Shown here: in pieces, positions 16,772-25,660 of the stretch
Position numbering within the stretch: position 1 is the stretch's first letter
How the letters are laid out: every line of letters starts with the position of its first letter
Assembly (NCBI GenBank): GCA_002409965.1
Contig: DHON01000039.1
Location: 8,280-49,842 of the forward strand
Length of the DNA: 41,563 nucleotides
Reading direction: 5' to 3'
Origin: Firmicutes bacterium UBA5389
GTDB lineage: Bacteria > Bacillota > DTU025
Translations under genes and position numbers: made by a program
The notes under the pieces: model-generated
Told to the model about the DNA's origin: nothing
Databases searched by the model: none
What the model saw: the letters and a program-made list of their open reading frames with translations, nothing else

Positions 16772-18592
16772 ATGGAGTTGGGTCAGACGGTTGAGGCGAT
16801 TCCCGAAAGGAAGGACATCCCCTCGGAGCTGAAGTGGAAGATAGAAGACATCTACGCTTCAGACCAGCTGTGCGAGGTCGACATGTCTGAAGTGCGCCTA
16901 AAGCTTCCCGAGGCGGTTTCATACGCTGGGCAGCTGGGTATGGGCGCTCGGAAGCTACTGGAATGCCTAAGGCTCAGGGATGAGATCGACTACCTGGTGG
17001 TCAAGACCTACACTTACAGCCGCATGCGCAAGGACGAGGACAACGCCAATCCTGCCTACCAGAGCATGCACGATCGGGCAGCGAGTCTGGCGGTGGAAGC
17101 CACATCGGCAACGGCATTTTTCAAGCCCGAGATTCTGGCCATCCCCCGGGAAACGCTGCAGCGATTCATGGCGGAGGAGCCGAAGCTGGAGCTGTACCGG
17201 GTGTTCTTGGACAACATAACGCGCATGCGGGAGCATACTCTCTCGGCGTCCGAGGAACGTATAATGGCCATGGCGGGGGAGATCGGGCACGCGGTGCCGG
17301 CCATCTTCACCATGCTCAACAACGCTGACCTGAAGTACCCGTCGATTGTGGACGAGAGCGGTAATACGGTTGAAGTGACCAAGGGCAGGTACATTGGTTT
17401 CATGGAGAGCCGCGACCGGAGAGTGCGCCAAGACGCGTTTGACGCGCTGTACTCGTCCTACCGCGCGTTGATCAACACCATAGCGGCGACCTACTCAGCA
17501 TCGGTAAAGTCCGACAGTTTCAACGCGCGTGTTCGTGGATACGAAAGCGCTCGTCATGCCTCTCTGGACCAAAACAACATACCGGTGGAGGTCTACGACA
17601 ACCTGATATCGGCCGTAAGGAGCCGGGTCGATCTGATGCACAGGTATGCGCGCCTCCGAAAGAAGGCGCTTGGGCTGCCTGAGGTGCACATGTACGATGT
17701 GTACACGCCGATCGTTCCAGATGTTGAATGGCCCGTCACTTACGATGAGGCCAAGGAGATGGTGCGCGAGGGCCTGGCCCCGCTGGGTGAGGAGTACATA
17801 CATGCTCTCTCGGCGGGCATGGAGTCCGGTTGGATCGATGTGTTGGAGAACCGGGGCAAGACGTCCGGCGCCTATTCGTGGGGAACCTACGGCGTGCATC
17901 CGTACGTCCTCCTGAACTGGCAGGACAACTTGAGCAACGTGTTCACTCTGGCGCACGAGATGGGCCACTCCATGCATTCCTACTATACATGGACCACACA
18001 GCCCTACGTGTACTCGGACTACTCGATATTCGTGGCCGAGGTGGCTTCGACAGTGAACGAGGTGCTGCTCACCCGGCATTTGCTGGGCAGGACGGACGAT
18101 CTGGCGCGTCGCATGTACCTGCTCAACCACTTCATGGAGGAGTTCCGGGGAACGGTGTTCCGCCAGACCATGTTCGCCGAATTCGAGAAGATCACCCATG
18201 AGATGCACGAATCAGGGCAGGCCCTGACCCCCGATGCCATGAGCCAAGCATACCTCCAGCTCAACCGCGATTACTTCGGCCCCGACATGGTTCTGGACGA
18301 TTCGATAGCATTCGAGTGGGCCAGGATTCCCCACTTCTACACAGCCTACTACGTGTATCAGTACTCGACAGGCTTCTCGGCAGCGGTTGCGCTGGCCAAC
18401 GGCATACTCGACGAGGGCGCGCCGGCGCGCGAGCGCTATCTCGACTTCCTGAGCGGAGGGAGCGCCCGGTACCCCATCGACTTGCTGCGGCGAGCCGGAG
18501 TGGATATGACATCGCCGGAACCGGTGCTTTCCGCGCTAGGGGTGTTCGAGAAGACGCTGGATGAGATGGAAACGTTCTTCGAGGCCAAATAG
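16772..18592 (+). CDS. pepF: Oligoendopeptidase F (M3 zinc metallopeptidase)
   Basis: Cytoplasmic zinc peptidase that degrades short peptides of about 7-17 residues. The zinc motif HEMGH is at residues 395-399, with downstream EVASTVNE supplying the third ligand. The N-terminal helical domain (about 20-190) and NADLKYPSIVDESG match PepF. Length (606) is typical. AAGGAGGTC immediately upstream makes the ATG at 16772 clear. It follows the MATE gene by 18 nt. Confidence 0.95.
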   Translation: MELGQTVEAIPERKDIPSELKWKIEDIYASDQLCEVDMSEVRLKLPEAVSYAGQLGMGARKLLECLRLRDEIDYLVVKTYTYSRMRKDEDNANPAYQSMHDRAASLAVEATSATAFFKPEILAIPRETLQRFMAEEPKLELYRVFLDNITRMREHTLSASEERIMAMAGEIGHAVPAIFTMLNNADLKYPSIVDESGNTVEVTKGRYIGFMESRDRRVRQDAFDALYSSYRALINTIAATYSASVKSDSFNARVRGYESARHASLDQNNIPVEVYDNLISAVRSRVDLMHRYARLRKKALGLPEVHMYDVYTPIVPDVEWPVTYDEAKEMVREGLAPLGEEYIHALSAGMESGWIDVLENRGKTSGAYSWGTYGVHPYVLLNWQDNLSNVFTLAHEMGHSMHSYYTWTTQPYVYSDYSIFVAEVASTVNEVLLTRHLLGRTDDLARRMYLLNHFMEEFRGTVFRQTMFAEFEKITHEMHESGQALTPDAMSQAYLQLNRDYFGPDMVLDDSIAFEWARIPHFYTAYYVYQYSTGFSAAVALANGILDEGAPARERYLDFLSGGSARYPIDLLRRAGVDMTSPEPVLSALGVFEKTLDEMETFFEAK

Positions 18593-18613
18593 AGCTGTCT
18601 GGGCCTTCCACGT

Positions 18614-18643
18614 TGGACACGCGGCCGCGGAATGCTGTATCAT
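18614..18643 (+). promoter_or_regulatory. Probable promoter of the pullulanase gene
   Basis: TGGACA (18614-18619) and TATCAT (18638-18643) are separated by 18 nt, 47 nt upstream of the ATG at 18691. Confidence 0.45.
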
Positions 18644-18690
18644 GGGAATGGCCAGCTACAACGCGGTTTGATGGAAGGTTGGTGTGACGG

Positions 18691-20634
18691 ATGAGCCTTG
18701 AGGTCTGCCCGGTCGCAGCAGTGGGCGGCCAGGAGCTGTTCGAGTTGTACTACCCAGGAGACGACCTCGGCGCGATTTACGCGCCGCGCTCAACATCGTT
18801 TCGCGTTTTCGCCCCCGGGGCCCTGGCGGTCTCGGTGATGCTGTACTCGTCTGCGGAGTCGGCGACTGGATGGGAAGTTCCGATGAACCCGGACTGCGAC
18901 GGCACCTGGCTTGCCATCGCACCTGGAGACCTCTCGGGCATGTGCTACACGTACAGCGTGTTCCACGGAGGTTCTGCCCACGAAGCCGTGGATCCCTACG
19001 CGCGCGCCCTCACCGCCAATGGGGCCCGCGGCGTCGTCATCGACCTAGCGTCGACTGACCCTGAGGCGTGGGCGGAAGACACTCGCCCGCTTCTGGCGGC
19101 GCCTACCGATTCTGTCATCTATGAGGTGCATGTGAGGGACTTCTCCATTTCGCCCGACTCGGGCATCGCGTGCCGAGGCAAGTACCTGGGCATGGGCCAG
19201 CGGCGGACTCGGGGCCCGAACGATGTGTTCACCGGGCTAGATCACCTGGTTGAGCTGGGAGTCACCCACGTGCACCTGCTCCCCATACAGGATTTCGCCT
19301 CAGTGGACGAACTGGCCCCTGATGGGTACAATTGGGGATACGATCCATCCCATTTCTTCGTTCCGGAAGGGTCGTACTCCGTCGCCCCCGAGCGCGCGCC
19401 GGCTCGAATCAACGAAGTCAAGCAGATGATCCAGGCGTTGCACGCGGCAGGCCTTCGGGTGGTTCTGGACGTGGTGTACAATCACACATACGCCGCAGAG
19501 GACTCGGCTCTTCACATGATTGTGCCGGGCTACTATCACCGGACAGATGAGGCCGGCGGGTTCGCCAACGGGTCGGGCTGCGGCAACGAGCTGGCCACCG
19601 AGCGGCCGATGGTTCGCAAGCTGATCATCGATTCGCTCAAGTACTGGGCTCTGGAATACCATGTCGACGGGTTCAGGTTCGACCTGATGGCCTTGATAGA
19701 CTACGACACTATGAAGGGGATCGCTTCTGAGCTCAAGGCCGTCGAACCATCGCTTCTCCTGTACGGCGAACCGTGGGCGGCAGGCCCGTCCGGGCTCTGC
19801 CAGGCCAGGATGTTCACCAAAGGCAGGCAGCGCTCGACCGGAATCGGCGTGTTCAACGATTCCTTCAGAAACGCCATCAAAGGCGACAACGATGGAAGCC
19901 GGCCGGGCTACGCTACGGGCGGTGCAGGATGTGAGCGCGAAATCGCGAAAGGAGTAGTTGCATCGATTCACTACTCCGACCAACTGGCGGGCTTCGCGGC
20001 CGAGCCCGAAGAGTGCGTCAACTACGTGTCGTGTCACGATAACCTCACTTTGTGGGATAAGATCGCGCGGTCCTGCGCGGTCGACTCGAAAGAAGATCGG
20101 ATCAGCATGGATCTCTTGGCTCAGGCAATAGTCCTGACCTCGCAGGGGATACCGTTCCTGGAGGGAGGGGCAGAGCTTCTGCGCACCAAGCGGGGGAATC
20201 ACAATAGCTACAGGGCGGGCGACCAAGTCAACAAGTTCGAATGGTCGCGCAAGTCGGAGTATCGGGAAGTTTTCGACTATTACCGCGGCCTCATAGCGCT
20301 GCGCCGTGCGCATCCGGCATTCCGCATGGCCACCGCGGCGCAGGTGCGCTCGGGGCTGCAGTTCCTCCCGGGGCCGCCCAATGCCATCGTGTTCGAATTG
20401 GACGGCAGGGTCAGCGGCGATCAGTGGGAGTCGATTGTGGTCATATACAACGCCAACAGGCATGATGTGGACGTAGCCCTGCCGGGCAGGGGGGCGTGGA
20501 CTATCGTGGTCGCCGGACGCCTGGCGGGGATTGCTCCGCTCGGCAATGCGGCCTACATCATGGATGCCGCAGAGGAGGGCGGCGCGGCGCGCGTTCGCGT
20601 GCCGGCCATCAGCGCGATGGTGCTCCACAGCTGA
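18691..20634 (+). CDS. pulA: Type I pullulanase (glycogen/starch debranching, GH13)
   Basis: Hydrolyses alpha-1,6 branches in pullulan, glycogen and limit dextrins. There is no signal peptide, so it should act on internal glycogen or imported dextrins. A CBM48-like N-terminal domain (about 20-110) precedes the GH13 barrel. The type I pullulanase motif YNWGYDP is at 213-219. The catalytic triad is visible as Asp331 in DGFRFD, Glu360 in YGEPW and Asp450 in CHDN. Length (647) suits the short intracellular class. The gene has its own likely promoter; the following GTPase gene starts 33 nt after its stop with a separate strong ribosome site. Confidence 0.94.
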   Translation: MSLEVCPVAAVGGQELFELYYPGDDLGAIYAPRSTSFRVFAPGALAVSVMLYSSAESATGWEVPMNPDCDGTWLAIAPGDLSGMCYTYSVFHGGSAHEAVDPYARALTANGARGVVIDLASTDPEAWAEDTRPLLAAPTDSVIYEVHVRDFSISPDSGIACRGKYLGMGQRRTRGPNDVFTGLDHLVELGVTHVHLLPIQDFASVDELAPDGYNWGYDPSHFFVPEGSYSVAPERAPARINEVKQMIQALHAAGLRVVLDVVYNHTYAAEDSALHMIVPGYYHRTDEAGGFANGSGCGNELATERPMVRKLIIDSLKYWALEYHVDGFRFDLMALIDYDTMKGIASELKAVEPSLLLYGEPWAAGPSGLCQARMFTKGRQRSTGIGVFNDSFRNAIKGDNDGSRPGYATGGAGCEREIAKGVVASIHYSDQLAGFAAEPEECVNYVSCHDNLTLWDKIARSCAVDSKEDRISMDLLAQAIVLTSQGIPFLEGGAELLRTKRGNHNSYRAGDQVNKFEWSRKSEYREVFDYYRGLIALRRAHPAFRMATAAQVRSGLQFLPGPPNAIVFELDGRVSGDQWESIVVIYNANRHDVDVALPGRGAWTIVVAGRLAGIAPLGNAAYIMDAAEEGGAARVRVPAISAMVLHS

Positions 20635-20667
20635 CCTCGGGCGAAAACACAAAGGAGGGACGCACGC

Positions 20668-21612
20668 ATGCCCGCCAACCTCACCCCGCAGTACATGGAG
20701 GCAGAGGAGGCGTTACAGCGCGCAATCACTCCCGAGGAGAAACTGGACGCGCTTGAAGAGATGCTCCGAGCCATCCCCAAACACAAGGGGACGGAGAAGA
20801 TGCAGGCTGATATCAAGCGCCGCATCGCCCGGCTGAGGGAAGCAAGTGAGGCGGCCCGAAAGAAGGGCAAGGCCGACCCTTACCGTGTCGAAAGAGAAGG
20901 GGCAGGGCAGGTGTTCGTGGTCGGGCCTCCGAACTCGGGCAAATCCGCTCTGGTAGGAGCTCTGACCAAAGCGAAGGTGGTGGTCGCGGCCTACCCGTTC
21001 GCAACCGCATGGCCCGTCCCGGGCATGATGAAGCATGAGGATATACTGATCCAGCTGGTGGACACTCCTCCGGCGACCGGCGGCAACTGTCCGCCGGCGC
21101 TGGCCGCATCGGTGCGCGGCGGGGACGCAGTGATCATTGTGGTGGACGCCTCGATCGACTCGTGTCTTGATGATTTGCAGGACCAGCTGGACCTCTTGGA
21201 AGACCGCAGGGTGATCAGCGATGGTAGGCCGTGCATGGTGGTCCTGTCGAAGATGGACCTGCCGGGCGCCGCAGGCAATGCTGAGATCCTTATCGAGGCC
21301 TACCCCGAGGCGCGTTTCGCCCTAGTCTCAGTTCAGTCAGGAGCAGGCTTTCAGGAGCTGCCGGGAGCTGTCTTCGAGATGCTGGGGATTATCAGGCTAT
21401 ACGCAAAGCCTCCCGGGAGGGAGGTGGATCGCGCCGCGCCGTTCGTGTTGAAGCGCGGCGGAACCGTGGCCGATCTTGCCCGCGCAATCCACAGGGACCT
21501 TTCGCGCACGATGAAGAGCGCGAGGGTGTGGGGGTCGGCCCGTTTCGACGGCCAGCCCGTCCCCAGGGAGTACGTGCTCTCCGATGGGGACGTTGTGGAG
21601 TTCAGGACATAG
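20668..21612 (+). CDS. DRG/Obg-like GTPase with C-terminal TGS domain
   Basis: P-loop GTP-binding protein of the developmentally-regulated GTP-binding protein type. An N-terminal helical region (about 1-75, Lys/Glu-rich) is followed by G1 GPPNSGKSAL (about 87-96), a G2-like AAYPFATAWPVPGMM, G3 LVDTPP (the usual Gly of DxxG is displaced) and G4 as LSKMD in place of NKxD. A TGS domain (about 245-314, ending YVLSDGDVVEFRT) closes the protein. A ribosome- or RNA-linked function is likely from the family, but the exact role in bacteria is unknown. AAAGGAGGG upstream fixes the ATG. The altered G4 may change nucleotide preference. Confidence 0.88.
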   Translation: MPANLTPQYMEAEEALQRAITPEEKLDALEEMLRAIPKHKGTEKMQADIKRRIARLREASEAARKKGKADPYRVEREGAGQVFVVGPPNSGKSALVGALTKAKVVVAAYPFATAWPVPGMMKHEDILIQLVDTPPATGGNCPPALAASVRGGDAVIIVVDASIDSCLDDLQDQLDLLEDRRVISDGRPCMVVLSKMDLPGAAGNAEILIEAYPEARFALVSVQSGAGFQELPGAVFEMLGIIRLYAKPPGREVDRAAPFVLKRGGTVADLARAIHRDLSRTMKSARVWGSARFDGQPVPREYVLSDGDVVEFRT

Positions 21613-21657
21613 CTCGCGTGCAGGCTGTATGGCGTTTCAAGAGGAGGACGATGTCCA

Positions 21658-22158
21658 ATGAGAGCTTTGATTGTTTATCATTCGCGAACCGGCGTGACCG
21701 AGAACCTGATGCGCGCCGTTGGCGATGAGCTGGAGTCCCGAGGGCACAAGGTGGAATACCACAGACTAGAGCCCAAGCGACCCCTGGGCTATCTGGGGGC
21801 AGTCTGGGCAGCTCTGAGAAGGCGCGAGGCGGAACTTGACGCGGCCTTGCCAAGGACGCTTCGCACGTGCGAGCTGGTGCTTGTGGCGGGCCCCGTCCAC
21901 GCGGGCAGGACATCGGCCGAACTCAATACCTTCCTCAACAACATGCCGGATGGAGTCGGCCGACGGTTCGGCGTGTTTGCCACAACGGGCGGCGGGAACG
22001 CTGAGGGCCAGATGAAGTCGGTGAAGATGCGCATCGAAAAGGCGGGAGGCCTGATAGTATACGAGGATGCCGTCAAGAAGGCAGTGGTGAACTCGGGCCA
22101 ATGCGCTGCGCGGGCGCGGGCCATCGTTGAGCAGCTTCTGCGGCCTTGGGTATGGTAG
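21658..22158 (+). CDS. Flavodoxin family protein
   Basis: Small cytoplasmic FMN-binding-type protein. The phosphate loop YHSRTGVTENL lies at residues 8-18, and the second and third flavin loops correspond to VAGPVHAGRTSAEL and ATTGGGNAEGQ. It could be an NADPH-dependent FMN reductase-like or flavodoxin-type electron carrier; the redox partner is unknown. AGGAGG precedes the ATG at 21658 by 10 nt; another ATG at 21650 is in a different frame. It lies 19 nt before pepT and is probably co-transcribed. Confidence 0.85.
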   Translation: MRALIVYHSRTGVTENLMRAVGDELESRGHKVEYHRLEPKRPLGYLGAVWAALRRREAELDAALPRTLRTCELVLVAGPVHAGRTSAELNTFLNNMPDGVGRRFGVFATTGGGNAEGQMKSVKMRIEKAGGLIVYEDAVKKAVVNSGQCAARARAIVEQLLRPWVW

Positions 22159-22176
22159 AATTAGGAGGCGCGTTGC

Positions 22177-23427
22177 ATGAGTGTTGACGTGTTGCTGACA
22201 GAGGGTGTCGCGGAGAAGTTCATGAGGTACGTCCGGCTGGACACCGCAAGCTGCGAGGAGTCGGAAGGCGTTCCGAGTACGCAGGGGCAGTGGGAGCTTG
22301 CTCGAATGCTCGAAGATGAACTGCGCCGGCTGGGCTTGGCAGACGTTTCAGTGGACGAGCACTGCTTCGTGATCGGGCGCCTCCCTTCGAACATGGACCA
22401 GCCTGCGCCGGCAGTGGGATTCGTTGCTCACATGGACACAGCGCCCGCAGTTCCGGGCCGCGGCGTCGCCCCTGTGGTGCACCGTAAGTATCAGGGCGGC
22501 CACATCTGCATAGGGCACGGAGTGGTTTTGAGGCCTGACGAATCGCCGGACCTTGCGCGCGCGATCGGCTGCGACATCATCACGTCGGACGGCTCCACCT
22601 TGCTGGGCGCCGACGACAAGGCGGGCGTGGCCGAGATAATGCAGGCGCTGGTGGAGCTGATCACTAACCCCAGCATCGTCCGGCCTGATGTATGGGTCGC
22701 GTTCACTCCGGATGAGGAGATAGGGCGAGGCGTGGAGCGGTTTCCATATGCCGCGTTCGGAGCGAAGGTAGCATATACTCTGGACGGTACAGCCCTGGGC
22801 GAGCTGTCGGAAGAGACGTTCAACGCCGTTAACGGCGTGGCCACAATAGAGGGTGTGTCAAGCCACACGGGCGACGCCCGCGGCAAGATGGTGAACGCTC
22901 TTCACCTGGCTGCCCAGCTGATCTCGTGGATCCCGGCGTCCTGGCGGCCGGAGACGACTTCGGACCGGGAAGGTTTCATTCACGTCAACGACATCCAGGG
23001 CAATGTGGAGAAGGTGTCTATCAAGATCCTGATACGCGACTTCGACAGCGCAATGCTCGAAACGCGTCGAGCGGCTCTTGTGAGCATGCTCGAGCTGCTG
23101 GAAGCCGCTCACCCGGGGTCGCGGGCGAGCTTTGAGGCTGCAGGCGGGTACCGCAACATGAAGGAGGGGCTGGACACGAACCCGCAGGTTGTGGGACTGG
23201 CCCTGCGGGCGATGGAGATGGCCGGGCTGACTCCGCGAACGCTTCCCATCAGGGGCGGGACGGATGGCGCCCGGATGACGTACGAAGGCGTTCTGACTCC
23301 CAACCTTTTCACCGGATCCGGAGACGTGCACAGCCGGAGAGAATGGGAGTGTGTTCAGTGGATGAGCAACGCGGTGGATGTTGTGGTCAATCTGGTGCAG
23401 CTCTGGGCGGAGCAACCACAGAAGTGA
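22177..23427 (+). CDS. pepT: Peptidase T (tripeptide aminopeptidase, M20B)
   Basis: Cytoplasmic di-zinc aminopeptidase that removes the N-terminal residue of tripeptides. M20 metal ligands are visible: His85 and Asp87 in AHMDTAP, Asp146 in GADDKAG, the catalytic Glu pair in DEEIGRG (179-185) and His385 in SGDVHSRREW. The lid domain (about 210-320) includes the conserved SSHTGDARGKMVNA. Length (416) matches the family. TAGGAGG is 8 nt before the ATG. With PepF it gives the cell a peptide-scavenging capacity. Confidence 0.95.
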   Translation: MSVDVLLTEGVAEKFMRYVRLDTASCEESEGVPSTQGQWELARMLEDELRRLGLADVSVDEHCFVIGRLPSNMDQPAPAVGFVAHMDTAPAVPGRGVAPVVHRKYQGGHICIGHGVVLRPDESPDLARAIGCDIITSDGSTLLGADDKAGVAEIMQALVELITNPSIVRPDVWVAFTPDEEIGRGVERFPYAAFGAKVAYTLDGTALGELSEETFNAVNGVATIEGVSSHTGDARGKMVNALHLAAQLISWIPASWRPETTSDREGFIHVNDIQGNVEKVSIKILIRDFDSAMLETRRAALVSMLELLEAAHPGSRASFEAAGGYRNMKEGLDTNPQVVGLALRAMEMAGLTPRTLPIRGGTDGARMTYEGVLTPNLFTGSGDVHSRREWECVQWMSNAVDVVVNLVQLWAEQPQK

Positions 23428-23444
23428 GAGCGCTGTTGGAGGCC

Positions 23445-23483
23445 GTTTCACGTCCCGCACAGTGAAACCCAAAAGTGAAACCC
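23445..23483. repeat. Inverted and direct copies of a GTGAAAC motif after pepT
   Basis: GTTTCAC (23445-23451) and GTGAAAC (23462-23468) form a perfect 7-bp inverted repeat with a 10-nt loop. A second direct copy, GTGAAACCC, lies at 23475-23483. It may be a weak plus-strand terminator for pepT or a protein-binding site; no T-run follows. Confidence 0.45.
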
Positions 23484-23489
23484 AGTAGG

Positions 23490-23515
23490 AAAACCCCGGG
23501 CGGAGCCCCGGGGTT
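23490..23515 (-). terminator. Intrinsic terminator of the zinc-ribbon gene
   Basis: A perfect 9-bp stem AACCCCGGG/CCCGGGGTT with a 6-nt loop lies just beyond the minus-strand stop at 23536. Read on the minus strand it runs into TTTT (23493-23490). It could also stop pepT transcription on the plus strand. Confidence 0.7.
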
Positions 23516-23535
23516 CGACATTCGCCCTTCAGTTG

Positions 23536-23820
23536 CTATCTGCGGTTTGAGGCCCTCTGCTCTGCGAAACACTCGCTGCAGTAGACGGGCCTGTCGCCGC
23601 TTGGCACGAAGGGAACCATGGCCGTCTTTCCGCAGGCTGAGCAGACTACCTCGTGCATCGTGCGACTTCCGCCGCCGGCTCTGCGGGCGCGCCTGCACTG
23701 AGCGCACCTGGAGGGCTCATTCTGGAAGCCGTGGTCAACGTAGAACTGCTGCTCTCCAGCGGTGAACACGAACTCCTGGCCGCACTCTTTGCAGACCAAA
23801 GTCTTGTCCTCGTACGCCAA
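23536..23820 (-). CDS. Small double zinc-ribbon protein
   Basis: A 94-residue cytoplasmic protein with two treble-clef or zinc-ribbon units: CKECGQEF...CAQCRRARR (about 10-47) and CSACGKTAMVPF...VYCSECF (about 60-84). This is the common Bacillota zinc-ribbon protein whose N-terminus reads MAYEDKTLVCKECGQEFVFT; its function is undetermined, nucleic-acid or protein binding being likely. It starts at TTG 23820 with AAAGGAG 10 nt upstream. It ends in a clear terminator and appears monocistronic. Confidence 0.85.
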   Translation of the reverse strand: MAYEDKTLVCKECGQEFVFTAGEQQFYVDHGFQNEPSRCAQCRRARRAGGGSRTMHEVVCSACGKTAMVPFVPSGDRPVYCSECFAEQRASNRR

Positions 23821-23957
23821 CCTGATCGCGCTCCTTTGCTTGGGTTTGAGCTCTTGGTCAAGTCGGCATACTCTTCGAATGCGCGCGCTTGAACAACAGC
23901 CAACATCAGATTACCACCGGAAGGCTTTCAATGCAATATCGCTGGCAGAGAAACCAG

Positions 23958-23986
23958 TTGACACCCATTTGATTTTCCATTATCAT
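23958..23986 (+). promoter_or_regulatory. Strong SigA-type promoter of the regulator / ABC operon
   Basis: A perfect TTGACA (23958-23963), a 17-nt AT-rich spacer and TATCAT (23981-23986) lie 32 nt before the GTG at 24019. The following 25 nt contain two small palindromes, AAACGTTT and TATCGATA, possible operator sites for the encoded ArsR-type regulator. Confidence 0.75.
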
Positions 23987-24018
23987 TAAAGAAACGTTTA
24001 TCGATAGGGTGATGTTTA

Positions 24019-24657
24019 GTGGCTTCGGACATGCATGAGCCCGTGCGAACCCACGTTGTGAAGAGCATCGACCAACTTCGTGCCTTGCTCGACCGAAAGC
24101 GGGTGGCAATCCTTCGCATGCTGGCAGAAGAGGCGCTTACCGTGAAGCAGATGGCCGACAGGATGGGCCTTGTACCTGCCAGCGTTCACTACCACGTGAA
24201 GGTGCTGGAGAGATCCGGCCTAGTGGCGCTGGTCGAAATCCGAGAGAAATCCGGGATCCTGGAGAAATACTATCGCGCCATCGCCCGAGAATTCCAGGTA
24301 GACCCATCGTTGGGCAGCGCGCCTGAGGCTCCCGGCTTGGCGCTCGACACCCTGATTCGCGACATGCGGTCGTCTGTGAACCATCTGCAGCAGGTGGGGG
24401 AGGCGGACCCGCTCATCAATGTTCAGCTGGTCAATGTCAACCTCAGTCGCGAGGCGGCAGAGCGCTTCGTCAGCCGCCTTTGTGAGCTGGCCACGGAGTT
24501 CAGGGCGGCGGAGCAGCCCGATGCGCCTGGGGCATACTCCCTGGCGCTCGCGATCTACCCGTCCGCGCTCCGGCCAGTGCGTCTCCAGGATGAGCGGGGC
24601 GACGAGTCAGATGGGCGCGACGAGGGGGATGGGCGCGATGAGCCGTCCGGCGTCTGA
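24019..24657 (+). CDS. ArsR-type winged-helix transcriptional regulator
   Basis: A DNA-binding winged helix-turn-helix domain occupies about residues 15-95 (RVAILRMLAEEALTVKQMADRMGLVPASVHYHVKVLERSGLV). No metal-binding Cys cluster is visible, so it is not an evident metal sensor. The C-terminal half (about 105-185) is probably a ligand or dimer domain. The tail is Asp/Gly/Arg-rich (DGRDEGDGRDE) because of an 18-bp period repeat. The start is GTG 24019 behind AGGGTGAT. The stop overlaps the ABC ATPase start by 20 nt, so regulator and transporter are translationally coupled, as in drug- or lipid-exporter operons controlled by their first gene. Confidence 0.85.
   Translation: MASDMHEPVRTHVVKSIDQLRALLDRKRVAILRMLAEEALTVKQMADRMGLVPASVHYHVKVLERSGLVALVEIREKSGILEKYYRAIAREFQVDPSLGSAPEAPGLALDTLIRDMRSSVNHLQQVGEADPLINVQLVNVNLSREAAERFVSRLCELATEFRAAEQPDAPGAYSLALAIYPSALRPVRLQDERGDESDGRDEGDGRDEPSGV
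24611..24642. repeat. 18-bp period repeat creating three candidate starts
   Basis: ATGGGCGCGACGAG (24611-24624) recurs as ATGGGCGCGATGAG (24629-24642). The repeat encodes the acidic tail of the regulator in one frame and three in-frame ATG codons (24611, 24629, 24638) for the ATPase in another. Confidence 0.7.
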
Positions 24658-25660
24658 ACTCCCGGCGGTTGAGCTTGACCGCGTTGTCCGTACGTTCTCT
24701 TCGAGGAGCGCGGCCGACCCCATCGTGGCCGTGGAGGAGTTGTCTGTGGCGGTGGCTCAGGGCGAGGTGGTGGGGCTTCTGGGTCCGAACGGGGCGGGGA
24801 AGAGCACGGTGATCGGCATGATGTGCGGCCTGATAACTCCGACTTCCGGACGGGTGCTCGTCGAGGGCTTCGACGTCGTGAGGGAGCGAAGGCGAATCGC
24901 CCGCCGCGTGGGCGTGGTGTTCGATGGGGCTCGCACGCTGTATCCGCGAATGACCCCGCGGGAGAACATTCACTACTTCACTGCGCTTCGAGGCGGCGGC
25001 GGCGCTAGGAGCGTTGCCAGTTCAGCCGCCTACTGGATCGACTTCTTTGCCATCGGCAAATGGGCGGACGTGCCCGTGAACAACCTGTCTATGGGCACTA
25101 GGCAGAAAGCGTCGCTGGCGGTGGCCCTGGCCGCCGGGCCTCGTCTGATCCTCATGGACGAACCCACTCTGGGCCTCGATGTGGGGTCTTCGCTCGACCT
25201 CCAGGAAGTGATAAGGAGCATGGCGCGCGACCGCGGGTGTTCCGTGGTGATCGCCACGCACCAGATGGACGTGGCGCAGCGCGTGTGCGACAGAGTCTGC
25301 ATAATGAGCGATGGCAAGGCGTTGGCCATCGACACTGTTCAGGGTTTGCTCAGAGTGTTCGGCCTCAGGTCGTACCGAGTTGCCTTGCGCAAGCCGCTCA
25401 CCTGTGAGGCTCGGGCAATGCTGAGGCAGGCGTGCGCTGGATCCGTAGAATACCCGGAGACCGGCGCAACCGGCGATCTCGTCGTCGACATCGGTCTGGA
25501 CGATGAGAGCGGGTTGCTGCCCGCCATGGCGGCACTGCAGAGGGCGGGTGCGGAGGTGGAATCAGTGGTCAGGCGAGAGCCATGCCTGGCAGACGCGTTT
25601 CTTGAGATCACCGGCACTGGAAGGAGGCCGAGAGCGAATGTGTCTTGTGCTTTGGTATGA
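24638..25660 (+). CDS. ABC transporter ATP-binding protein (ABC-2 export type)
   Basis: Cytoplasmic ATPase that powers the adjacent permease. Walker A is GPNGAGKST (about 49-57), the signature is LSMGTRQKASLA, Walker B is LILMDEPTLGLD and the switch His is in ATHQMD. A C-terminal domain of about 90 residues is typical of DrrA/NatA-like exporters. The ATG at 24638 is favoured by GAGGGGG 8 nt upstream; ATGs at 24629 and 24611 in the same frame are possible. The open frame extends further upstream to 24419 only as a shadow of the regulator. It overlaps the regulator by 20 nt and the permease by 23 nt. The exported substrate is unknown. Confidence 0.9.
   Translation: MSRPASELPAVELDRVVRTFSSRSAADPIVAVEELSVAVAQGEVVGLLGPNGAGKSTVIGMMCGLITPTSGRVLVEGFDVVRERRRIARRVGVVFDGARTLYPRMTPRENIHYFTALRGGGGARSVASSAAYWIDFFAIGKWADVPVNNLSMGTRQKASLAVALAAGPRLILMDEPTLGLDVGSSLDLQEVIRSMARDRGCSVVIATHQMDVAQRVCDRVCIMSDGKALAIDTVQGLLRVFGLRSYRVALRKPLTCEARAMLRQACAGSVEYPETGATGDLVVDIGLDDESGLLPAMAALQRAGAEVESVVRREPCLADAFLEITGTGRRPRANVSCALV

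Noticed and set aside
19300..20652. A 450-residue open frame opposite the pullulanase gene.
   Set aside because: Antisense shadow; the plus strand has the full catalytic motifs.
23445..23515. Short repeats after pepT as a CRISPR-like or phage attachment array.
   Set aside because: Only three GTGAAAC words with irregular spacing and no spacers; terminator and inverted repeat explain them.
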